Source: Candidatus Giovannonibacteria bacterium (GTDB lineage: Bacteria > Patescibacteriota > Minisyncoccia > JACPKW01 > UBA11713). Taken from it: DNA of 48,312 bases. The position numbers and the translations under genes were made by a program. The first letter of the stretch is position 1; each line of letters starts with the position of its first letter. The DNA is taken from assembly GCA_016176285.1 (NCBI GenBank), contig JACOXM010000009.1, forward strand, positions 1-48,312. Reading direction: 5' to 3'. The notes below the pieces were generated by a model that ran no database searches, was not told the origin of the DNA, and was given only the letters and a program-made list of their open reading frames with translations. This document shows positions 15,573 to 22,193 of the stretch, piece after piece.

Positions 15573-15980
15573 ATGGTTTTTTTCTATCCAGCGCTTTTCG
15601 GGATATCGTTTCTGGGAATCTTTCTATTATCTTATAGGCATTTCAAGGAGGCTATGACAATTTCCGACGAAGATTTGGCGCTCAAGATAAACTCAACAGA
15701 ATCCGTACGCTCTCAAACCTGGAAAAAATATATCAGTCCGGTTTTAGTGAAATTAAAAAATTATTTTTCTCCGCCATTTTGGAAATATTTGGATTTACTC
15801 GTAAACAGCGCAAGGCGCTCTGTTATTAAGCTCGAAGCAAGATTAAAATGGCTTTCGGATAATATACGTGGAACGCACATAAATCTCGAAGTTCCCGAAA
15901 AATCGGAATATTGGCAGAATCTAAACGGCGCGAAGAACGGCAACGGCAACGGAAACGGAAAAAACGGAAAGAAAGAGTAG
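15573..15980 (+). CDS. Single-pass membrane protein with Asn/Gly tail, unknown
   Basis: 135 residues: one hydrophobic segment at about residues 2-22, a basic amphipathic middle region, and a low-complexity C-terminus of alternating Asn and Gly encoded by a short (AACGGM) tandem run at about 15935-15960. No family recognised. It lies five bases after tsf and just before tRNA-Thr, and is probably read with rpsB-tsf. Confidence 0.6.
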   Translation: MVFFYPALFGISFLGIFLLSYRHFKEAMTISDEDLALKINSTESVRSQTWKKYISPVLVKLKNYFSPPFWKYLDLLVNSARRSVIKLEARLKWLSDNIRGTHINLEVPEKSEYWQNLNGAKNGNGNGNGKNGKKE

Positions 15981-15987
15981 ATATTCT

Positions 15988-16062
15988 GCCACCTTAGCTC
16001 AGCGGCAGAGCAACGGTTTTGTAAACCGTAGGTCCTCGGTTCGAATCCGAGAGGTGGCTCCA
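15988..16062 (+). tRNA. tRNA-Thr (anticodon UGU)
   Basis: A full cloverleaf: acceptor GCCACCT pairs with AGGTGGC, the D arm is GCTC-AGCGGCA-GAGC, the anticodon stem ACGGT/ACCGT encloses loop TTTGTAA with anticodon TGT, and the T arm TCGG-type stem encloses TTCGAAT. CCA is encoded (16060-16062). Confidence 0.95.
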
Positions 16063-16065
16063 AGA

Positions 16066-16632
16066 TTAGACTTCTTCTTTTTTATATAACAGTGCGTAAA
16101 TAATCCCTACGGCTAAAGCTCCATACAAATTTAACAGAAGATCGTTTGCGGTGTCGGGGCCGTCGCCGAGTCTTACCTGTCTTTTATGGTAAAAGGCATC
16201 CTCCAAATATTCTTCGATTTCATACAAGGAGCCAAAAAAGGAAGTTAGGGAGAGCGCTATTATGATAATAAATATTATCGAGGTTTTCCCAGCTAGTAAT
16301 TTTACAGAAACTGCGAGTGCCAATGCCATAACCGCCGCTCCGCCTAAAAAATGCGCCATTTGGTCATACCAGGCGATGCTTCCATAAAAGTGACTTATAT
16401 CACCCAACGCATCAACCCAAAGGCCAACAGCGCTTATAGAATAAGGGAATGATGGAAGAATTTCGCCCCTTTTTCTGAAAAAGTAATATATAAGTTCAAT
16501 TACCAATAAGGAGGATACGGAAGTTACGAGGAGACCTAACCACGAAAAATCGAGAGTAAAGTTAAGAAATCCTGCCAGATTGAGGATTTCGAACAGTATC
16601 AAAATCAGGATTAGCGTTCTCGATAAAATCAT
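16066..16632 (-). CDS. Multi-pass membrane protein, DUF2238/YjdF-like
   Basis: 188 residues with about five to six hydrophobic segments. Conserved-looking polar motifs in the second half are WYDQMAHFLGG, SLYEIEEYLED and RQVRLGDGPDTANDLLLN; a D-x-x-x-H pair, an E-x-x-E pair and D-x-x-x-D in membrane proteins of this layout resemble the DUF2238/YjdF family. Function of that family is not established. It is divergent from murB, with 22 bases between the two ATG codons and one shared -10 box. Confidence 0.6.
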   Translation of the reverse strand: MILSRTLILILILFEILNLAGFLNFTLDFSWLGLLVTSVSSLLVIELIYYFFRKRGEILPSFPYSISAVGLWVDALGDISHFYGSIAWYDQMAHFLGGAAVMALALAVSVKLLAGKTSIIFIIIIALSLTSFFGSLYEIEEYLEDAFYHKRQVRLGDGPDTANDLLLNLYGALAVGIIYALLYKKEEV

Positions 16633-16639
16633 TACTTCT

Positions 16640-16647
16640 AGTATAAT
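16640..16647. promoter_or_regulatory. Shared divergent -10 box
   Basis: The eight bases AGTATAAT contain TATAAT on the plus strand (16642-16647), seven bases before the murB ATG, and TATACT on the minus strand (16645-16640), also seven bases before the ATG of the membrane protein gene. One near-palindromic box thus appears to serve both genes, each with a leaderless mRNA. Confidence 0.6.
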
Positions 16648-16654
16648 TACATCA

Positions 16655-17572
16655 ATGCGTTTTGAGAAAGGAAAATTAATAAAGGATCTTACAACCCTTG
16701 GAATAGGCGGGAGGGCGAAACTTTTTGCAACCGTTCATAGTGAAAAAGAACTCGAAGAAGTTTTTGAAAAAGCGGATAGCCTTTCGTGGTTTGTTATAGG
16801 TTCGGGCTCGAATGTTGTTGGGCCGGATGGGGGCTTTGACGGACTTATTATAAAAATCAACATAAATCAATTCAAAAATTCCAGGAGCGGAATAATTGTC
16901 GGCGGAGGAAATAATCTTTTGGCATTTATCAAAAAAATAAATAGCTTAGGGTATCGGGGAATGGAAAAAATGGCAGGAATTCCCGGCACGATTGCCGGCG
17001 CTATTTACGGGAATGCTGGCGCTTACGGGCAGGAAATAAAAGATAATATTACTCGGGTGAGGATTTTTGATGGAAAACATTTTAGATGGATTTCGAGAAA
17101 AGTATGCGAGTTCGGCTATAGGTCGAGCATTTTTAAGAAAAATAAGAATTGGATAATAGTCGGGGCGGAGTTTAAATTAGAAAAGGGAGACCCAGAAAAA
17201 CTCGAGGTAGCTTCGCGGGAGACTATGCGATTAAGGTATAAAAAATACAAGCGCGGCATATTATGCCCCGGAAGTTTTTTTAAAAATATTGTTTTGGGGG
17301 ACCTTGGGTCATTATCGCGAAAAAAATTACTTTCAAGAATAGACCAATCAAAAATAAATCATGGGAAGCTTCCAACAGGTTATCTTCTCGAGGAGGTCGG
17401 GGCCAAGGGAATGAGTTCGGGAAAAATTTTTGTTTCAGAGCATCACGGGAACCTTATTTTCAATAATGGCGGAGGAAGGGCGAAGGATATTAAAATCCTC
17501 GCAAAAAAATTAAAAGAAAAAGTTTTTAGAAAATTCGGCATAATGCTCGAGGAGGAGGTGCAATATTTATGA
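16655..17572 (+). CDS. murB: UDP-N-acetylenolpyruvoylglucosamine reductase
   Basis: FAD- and NADPH-dependent reductase forming UDP-MurNAc, an early cytosolic step of peptidoglycan synthesis. 305 residues from ATG at 16655; upstream in-frame codons lie over the divergent gene and are rejected. Seen: TLGIGGRAKLF, WFVIGSGSNVV (FAD binding), GIPGTIAGAIYGNAGAYGQE, and the CPGSFFKN block with the catalytic serine, plus a C-terminal glutamate in HHGNLIFNNG context. It ends in a four-base overlap with nth. Confidence 0.94.
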   Translation: MRFEKGKLIKDLTTLGIGGRAKLFATVHSEKELEEVFEKADSLSWFVIGSGSNVVGPDGGFDGLIIKININQFKNSRSGIIVGGGNNLLAFIKKINSLGYRGMEKMAGIPGTIAGAIYGNAGAYGQEIKDNITRVRIFDGKHFRWISRKVCEFGYRSSIFKKNKNWIIVGAEFKLEKGDPEKLEVASRETMRLRYKKYKRGILCPGSFFKNIVLGDLGSLSRKKLLSRIDQSKINHGKLPTGYLLEEVGAKGMSSGKIFVSEHHGNLIFNNGGGRAKDIKILAKKLKEKVFRKFGIMLEEEVQYL

Positions 17573-18192
17573 CAAAAAAGGAGCTTGCTCGGAAAATAAT
17601 ACAGGAGTTAAAAAAATTTCATCCGAATGCAAAAATTGCCCTGAATTACAGAAACAATATTCAGCTTTTGGTTGCGGTAATATTGTCCGCGCAGTGTACG
17701 GATAAAAAAGTAAACGAGGTTACGGCAAGTCTTTTTAAAAAGTACAAAACCGCAGGAGATTTTGCGAAAGCAGATTTGAAAACTTTTGAAAAAGAAATTT
17801 ATCAAACTGGATTTTATCACGCAAAAGCCCGAAACATAATTGCTGCGGCGAAAATGATAAAAAAAGAATTCGGCGGCGTTTTGCCGAAAACCATGAAAGA
17901 AATTTTGAAACTGTCCGGAGTCGCGAGAAAAACTGCAAACGTTGTTTTGGGAAATGCATACGGGGTTGTAGAAGGGATTGCCGTTGATACCCATGTAAAG
18001 CGTCTTTCGAAAATGCTCGGCCTCACGGATGAAACCGACCCCGTAAAAATAGAGCGTGATTTGATGCAAATTATTCCCAAAAAAGATTGGTTTAAATTCA
18101 CATATATGCTGATTGACTACGGCAGAAAATACTGCCCTGCGAGACCGCATAATCATCTTGCCTGCCCGCTCGCAAAGATCACTGTGATATAA
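17569..18192 (+). CDS. nth: Endonuclease III, iron-sulfur cluster motif degenerate
   Basis: Base-excision repair glycosylase/AP lyase for oxidised pyrimidines. 207 residues, helix-hairpin-helix fold. LSGVARKTANVV carries catalytic Lys121 and GIAVDTHVKRLS catalytic Asp140. The C-terminal 4Fe-4S loop, normally Cys-x6-Cys-x2-Cys-x5-Cys, keeps only Cys189 and Cys199; the second and fourth positions read His196 and Thr205. The cluster is therefore probably absent or altered. It overlaps murB by four bases, and its stop codon overlaps the -10 box of the next gene. Confidence 0.9.
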   Translation: MTKKELARKIIQELKKFHPNAKIALNYRNNIQLLVAVILSAQCTDKKVNEVTASLFKKYKTAGDFAKADLKTFEKEIYQTGFYHAKARNIIAAAKMIKKEFGGVLPKTMKEILKLSGVARKTANVVLGNAYGVVEGIAVDTHVKRLSKMLGLTDETDPVKIERDLMQIIPKKDWFKFTYMLIDYGRKYCPARPHNHLACPLAKITVI

Positions 18193-18193
18193 T
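18185..18193 (+). promoter_or_regulatory. Extended -10 promoter, leaderless type
   Basis: TGA followed by TATAAT (18188-18193), seven bases before the ATG of the cysteine desulfurase gene. The box overlaps the nth stop codon. No -35 is seen. Confidence 0.6.
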
Positions 18194-18200
18194 CGAAATC

Positions 18201-19334
18201 ATGAAGCGGATTTATTTAGATTATGCGGCGGCGACTCCGATAAATCCTGAAGCAAAAAAAGCTATGGAGGAATTTTATGATGGAACCTTTGGAAATGCGT
18301 CCGGATTATATCAAGAAGGAAGGGAAGCCAAAAAAGCGCTTGATGCGTCGAGGGCAAGCATAGCTAGGATTATAAACGCAAAGCCGAATGAAATTATTTT
18401 TACCTCGGGCGGAACCGAATCGAATAATTTGGCGATTTTTGGAGCTTTTGGAAGAACAAAAAATTCGGGCCATATTATTACGTCAGCCTTCGAACACAGA
18501 TCCGTATTGGAACCGATAAAGGAGCTCGGCAGGCAGGGTGTCGACGTTACTTATTTGAAAGTCAGCCCGGATGGATTTGTAAATCCAGAAGATGTAAAAA
18601 AAGAATTGCGTCCCGATACCGCGCTTGTAAGCATTATGTTCGTCAATAACGAGATAGGAACGATACAGCCTATTCGCGAAATTTCGAAAATTATTAAGGA
18701 GCATCAGACTTTATTTCATACGGATGCTTGTCAGGCCGCGGCTTATCTCGATTTCAATATAGACTCGCTTGGGGTTGATATGGCAAGTTTTTCCGGAGCG
18801 AAAATTTACGGGCCGAAGGGGGTCGGGTTCCTTTATAAAAGAAAGGGGGTGCGTCTGGCCTCTCAAATTTTGGGCGGTCCGCAGGAAATGGGATATCGAT
18901 CTGGGACGGAGGCGCTTTCGCAGATTGTAGGAATGGCGAGAGCCCTTGAAATCGCGGCAAATAAGAGGGAAAAAGAAGCTCTCCGTTTGGAAGAGCTCCG
19001 AAACTTTTTTGCCGAAGAAGTTGTAAGAAAAATACCTGACGCCCAAATCAACGGCGCTATGCAAAATAGAATCCCTTCGAATTTAAGCGTATCTTTTCCC
19101 GGAACGCGTTCAGAGCAATTGATTTTGGCGCTCGACGAGAAGGGCATTGCGGTTTCTTCCGGTTCCGCCTGCGATTCCAAATTAGAGGATCTGCCGCACG
19201 TTATTGCCGCGCTTGGGAGAAGTCCCGAGATAGCAAGAAGTGTCATCAGGTTTAGTTTCGGCGTCAACACGGAAAAAAGCGATATTGATTATCTATTGGA
19301 AGCGCTTCGTGCAATTTTATTAGCCAGTAAGTAA
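18201..19334 (+). CDS. Cysteine desulfurase (IscS/NifS family)
   Basis: PLP enzyme taking sulfur from cysteine for iron-sulfur clusters and tRNA thiolation. 377 residues. Seen: YLDYAAATPINPEA, FTSGGTESNNLAI, HRSVLEP, MFVNNEIGTIQP, the PLP lysine in FSGAKIYGPKGVG (the usual His before Lys is Ala), and the active-site cysteine loop VSSGSACDS. No scaffold gene iscU is adjacent. The mnmA gene at 38237 would be one natural user of the sulfur. Confidence 0.92.
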   Translation: MKRIYLDYAAATPINPEAKKAMEEFYDGTFGNASGLYQEGREAKKALDASRASIARIINAKPNEIIFTSGGTESNNLAIFGAFGRTKNSGHIITSAFEHRSVLEPIKELGRQGVDVTYLKVSPDGFVNPEDVKKELRPDTALVSIMFVNNEIGTIQPIREISKIIKEHQTLFHTDACQAAAYLDFNIDSLGVDMASFSGAKIYGPKGVGFLYKRKGVRLASQILGGPQEMGYRSGTEALSQIVGMARALEIAANKREKEALRLEELRNFFAEEVVRKIPDAQINGAMQNRIPSNLSVSFPGTRSEQLILALDEKGIAVSSGSACDSKLEDLPHVIAALGRSPEIARSVIRFSFGVNTEKSDIDYLLEALRAILLASK

Positions 19335-19342
19335 ATATTAAT

Positions 19343-19930
19343 ATGAGAGAAGTAAAGCCTTTAAAATATAAATCATTAGACGGACTTTCAGAAAAGCAGT
19401 TGGGCGAGCATCACGATGTGCTCTACGCCGGATACGTAAAAAAAATCGACGAAATAGAAGATAAATTAAATAGCACGGATTTATCTTCGGCGAATGCGAC
19501 ATTTTCAGATTTACGTGAATTAAAAATGGAGGAGACGTTTGCCCTAAACGGCGTAAAGCTTCATGAGGGTTATTTCGATAATATGGCCCCAGGCGGCGCT
19601 AAGGGATCTTCGAAAAAAATTCTTGAAATGATTGAAAGGGATTTCGGATCATATGAAAATTGGGAAAAACAATTTAAGGCATTGGGTCTCGCGGCAAGAG
19701 GATGGGTTGTATTATCATATGACCTTGATGAGAAAAAATTAAAAAATATTTTATGCGACTCGCATAACCAAGGTGGCGTATGGAATAGTGTGGCACTTCT
19801 TATAATGGATGTTTATGAGCACGCGTATTTTATTGATTACGCCACAGGCCGCAAATCTTATATAGAATCTTTTTTCAAAAATATTGACTGGGAATATGTT
19901 GAAAAAGTAATAGGGAGATTTCAGATTTAA
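19343..19930 (+). CDS. sod: Superoxide dismutase (Fe/Mn family)
   Basis: 195 residues. Metal ligands can be placed as His23 (LGEHHDVLY), His74 (KLHEGYFDNM), Asp156 and His160 (MDVYEHAYFIDY). Tyr31, the gateway tyrosine, is present. The paired histidines that normally follow the first ligand (second-sphere His30/His31 in E. coli FeSOD) are Leu and Tyr here, and the family GSGW block reads AARGW. This is a divergent but plausible enzyme that removes superoxide; iron or manganese preference cannot be told. It is cytosolic, with no signal peptide. Confidence 0.87.
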   Translation: MREVKPLKYKSLDGLSEKQLGEHHDVLYAGYVKKIDEIEDKLNSTDLSSANATFSDLRELKMEETFALNGVKLHEGYFDNMAPGGAKGSSKKILEMIERDFGSYENWEKQFKALGLAARGWVVLSYDLDEKKLKNILCDSHNQGGVWNSVALLIMDVYEHAYFIDYATGRKSYIESFFKNIDWEYVEKVIGRFQI

Positions 19931-19941
19931 ATCAGGCTGAA

Positions 19942-20973
19942 ATGAGAGGGCTTGCTATCTTCTCAATGATATTACTCGCGGTTGGGGTTTTTTTTGGTTT
20001 CTCGTTTTTTTTAAATAACGACAAAACGATGGAGGTTTTTGTGATGCAAGATGATGTTAGTGCGGAAAATGCCACTACTTCAGAGAAAATTCTACCGAGC
20101 GAGACTAAGGAAGAAATAAAAGAAGACGCTCCCGGAACCGTCATCAAAGAAAAGAGAGTTCCTTTACTTCCCACGATAGCGCCGACGCCAAAACCTTCTG
20201 TTTCTCCAACACCGCCACCTCCTATTGCTATTCCTAAGGTAAAGAGCGGCGATATATATGAGCATGCCCTACAGGCCGTGTTGAATGTTTTTTGCTACGA
20301 TCACCGGACGGGCTCATATATTTTAGGTTCGGCGGCTGTGGTTCACCCAGACGGTTACGTCTTAACTAATGGACATCTCGCCGAACATTTTCTTGATCCC
20401 GAAACAGAATGCATCTTGAGAAGAGGTTCCCCTGCGTCAAATTTCGCTAAGGCGAAAGTTGTTTGGCTCCCGGACCAGTCAAAAAAAATTGGAAAGACGG
20501 AAATACCGGAGCAAGATATAGCGGTTTTGAAAATTACGGAACTAATTAACGGAAGTAATTTGCCGCCAGCTTTTAATTATTTCAGATTAAATCCTGATTA
20601 TTCTATCGCTCCGAACCAAACTTTTTATTCCCTGAATTATCCAACGGAATTTTTAGGAGCAGAAACGGCAGTTAAAAATGCGAATCTTGTTTTTTCTTTG
20701 GGAAAAGTGGAAAGCCTTGTCAGCGTAAATGATGACACTTCCAATGCGGAGGGCGCTTATTTAACCGGAGAGGTTTCGGTACAACACGGTTCCTCCGGAG
20801 GAATATTTCTTGATATGGAGAAGGGAGAGATTGTCGGGCTTTTTGTCGGTTTAACTGATGCGAAAACAACATCGGGAAGAAAACAGTTTATATTCTTGGC
20901 TTCATACTTGGACCTGATATCGAGAAATGAAAAGGGGATGGGCTTTCTCGATTTTCTGAATTCGAAGCCTTAA
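19942..20973 (+). CDS. Membrane-anchored trypsin-like serine protease
   Basis: 343 residues. One membrane segment at about residues 4-24, a charged region, then a Pro/Thr/Ser-rich linker at 73-98 and a chymotrypsin-fold domain. Catalytic triad by motif: His145 (LTNGHLAE), Asp192 (QDIAVLKI), Ser285 (QHGSSGGIF). No PDZ domain. The protease domain should be outside the membrane. It lies just upstream of an HtrA-like gene with the same topology, so the two may form an envelope quality-control set. Confidence 0.82.
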   Translation: MRGLAIFSMILLAVGVFFGFSFFLNNDKTMEVFVMQDDVSAENATTSEKILPSETKEEIKEDAPGTVIKEKRVPLLPTIAPTPKPSVSPTPPPPIAIPKVKSGDIYEHALQAVLNVFCYDHRTGSYILGSAAVVHPDGYVLTNGHLAEHFLDPETECILRRGSPASNFAKAKVVWLPDQSKKIGKTEIPEQDIAVLKITELINGSNLPPAFNYFRLNPDYSIAPNQTFYSLNYPTEFLGAETAVKNANLVFSLGKVESLVSVNDDTSNAEGAYLTGEVSVQHGSSGGIFLDMEKGEIVGLFVGLTDAKTTSGRKQFIFLASYLDLISRNEKGMGFLDFLNSKP

Positions 20974-20985
20974 AATATTTTTGCC

Positions 20986-22170
20986 ATGGATAATATATCA
21001 AAAAAACAAATTATTTTACTTGTCTTGTTGGTGTCTTTCGTGACTTCGATATTGACTGGTGTTGCGTCCGTTGTTTTGTTTACCCAAGGTGCTGGAAAGC
21101 CAGCGGAAGTGCTTGACAATCCGCCCAGAAATGTTGAACAAGCCATCATAAAAATAGTGGACAATGTTTCGCCGGCTGTGGTAAGCGTTATTGCAACAAA
21201 AGATGTGCCTGTCATTGAACAATATTACACGAGTCCGTTTGAGGGGGATGATTCGTTTGGAGGATTTTTCCCCGATTTCTCGGTGCCTCGTTACAGGCAA
21301 AAGGGCACAGAAAGGAAGCAGGTAAGCGCGGGAACCGGTTTTTTCGTTTCGGAAGACGGATCAATTATAACGAACCGCCATGTGGTGGAAGACAGGGTGG
21401 CAGATTATTCCGTCATAATGAATGACGGCAAAAAATTAAATGCAAAAGTTCTCGCGCGTGACCCGGTAAAGGATATAGCTGTTTTAAAAGTAGACGGTAG
21501 CGACTATAAATATATTCAGCTGGGGGATTCTGGTAGTTTGAAGGTTGGGCAGACTGTTGTAGCCATAGGAAATGCGCTTGGAGAATTTCAAAATACGGTT
21601 TCCGTCGGAGTGATATCCGGACTGTCGCGGACGATTACGGCTTCCGGGGAATCCGGACCGGAAGTGCTCGGGCAGGTTATACAAACTGATGCGGCAATAA
21701 ATCCGGGAAACTCCGGAGGGCCATTGCTTGATATAACCGGGCGAGCCATTGGAATAAATAGCGCGGTCGCTAGCGGAGCTGAAAATATCGGTTTTGCGAT
21801 TCCTGTGAGCGGCGTCGAAAAAGCAATCAGCGACATCAAAGCTTTCGGAAAAATTAGATACCCTTTTCTCGGAGTTCGCTACATTGTAGTAAATCCTGCG
21901 GTTAAGGAAAGTAAAAAACTTACCGTTGATTATGGAGTATTGGTTTCCAGTTCGAATAGCGGCGAAGGCGTTGTTTCGAATTCACCAGCGGCTAAGGCGG
22001 GAGTAAAAGAGGGCGATATTATCCTTGAAATTGATGGAAAGAGGGTTGATCAGAATAATACTCTCGCGGATCAAATTTCATCAAAAAAAATCAGCGATAA
22101 AATTAAATTAAAAATTTTACGCAATAACAAAGAAATATTCCTCGAAGCTGCTCTTGAGGAAAGGTCATAA
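20986..22170 (+). CDS. HtrA/DegP-like serine protease with PDZ domain
   Basis: 394 residues. N-terminal membrane segment at about 8-32; protease domain with His132 (ITNRHVVED), Asp163 (KDIAVLKV) and Ser243 (NPGNSGGPLLD); C-terminal PDZ domain from about 300 with SPAAKAGVKEGDIILEIDGK. Typical layout of a membrane-anchored envelope protease acting on misfolded exported proteins. It starts 12 bases after the other protease gene and precedes clpC. Confidence 0.93.
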   Translation: MDNISKKQIILLVLLVSFVTSILTGVASVVLFTQGAGKPAEVLDNPPRNVEQAIIKIVDNVSPAVVSVIATKDVPVIEQYYTSPFEGDDSFGGFFPDFSVPRYRQKGTERKQVSAGTGFFVSEDGSIITNRHVVEDRVADYSVIMNDGKKLNAKVLARDPVKDIAVLKVDGSDYKYIQLGDSGSLKVGQTVVAIGNALGEFQNTVSVGVISGLSRTITASGESGPEVLGQVIQTDAAINPGNSGGPLLDITGRAIGINSAVASGAENIGFAIPVSGVEKAISDIKAFGKIRYPFLGVRYIVVNPAVKESKKLTVDYGVLVSSSNSGEGVVSNSPAAKAGVKEGDIILEIDGKRVDQNNTLADQISSKKISDKIKLKILRNNKEIFLEAALEERS

Positions 22171-22182
22171 AAAGAATATAAT
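22154..22182 (+). promoter_or_regulatory. Promoter of clpC (TTGAGG-17-TATAAT)
   Basis: TTGAGG at 22154-22159, a 17-base spacer and a perfect TATAAT at 22177-22182; the clpC ATG is 11 bases beyond the box. The -35 lies inside the end of the HtrA-like gene. No CtsR or CIRCE-type operator was seen. Confidence 0.65.
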
Positions 22183-22193
22183 AAATTATAACC

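Noticed and set aside
15935-15970. Short tandem AACGGC/AACGGA run
   Set aside because: Four to five 6-base units only, explained as the Asn/Gly tail of the ORF; too short to call a CRISPR or minisatellite.
15761-16063. Open minus-strand frame of 100 codons
   Set aside because: It reads through tRNA-Thr and antisense of the gene at 15573; the Pro/Arg/Gly-rich start is the reverse of the tRNA.
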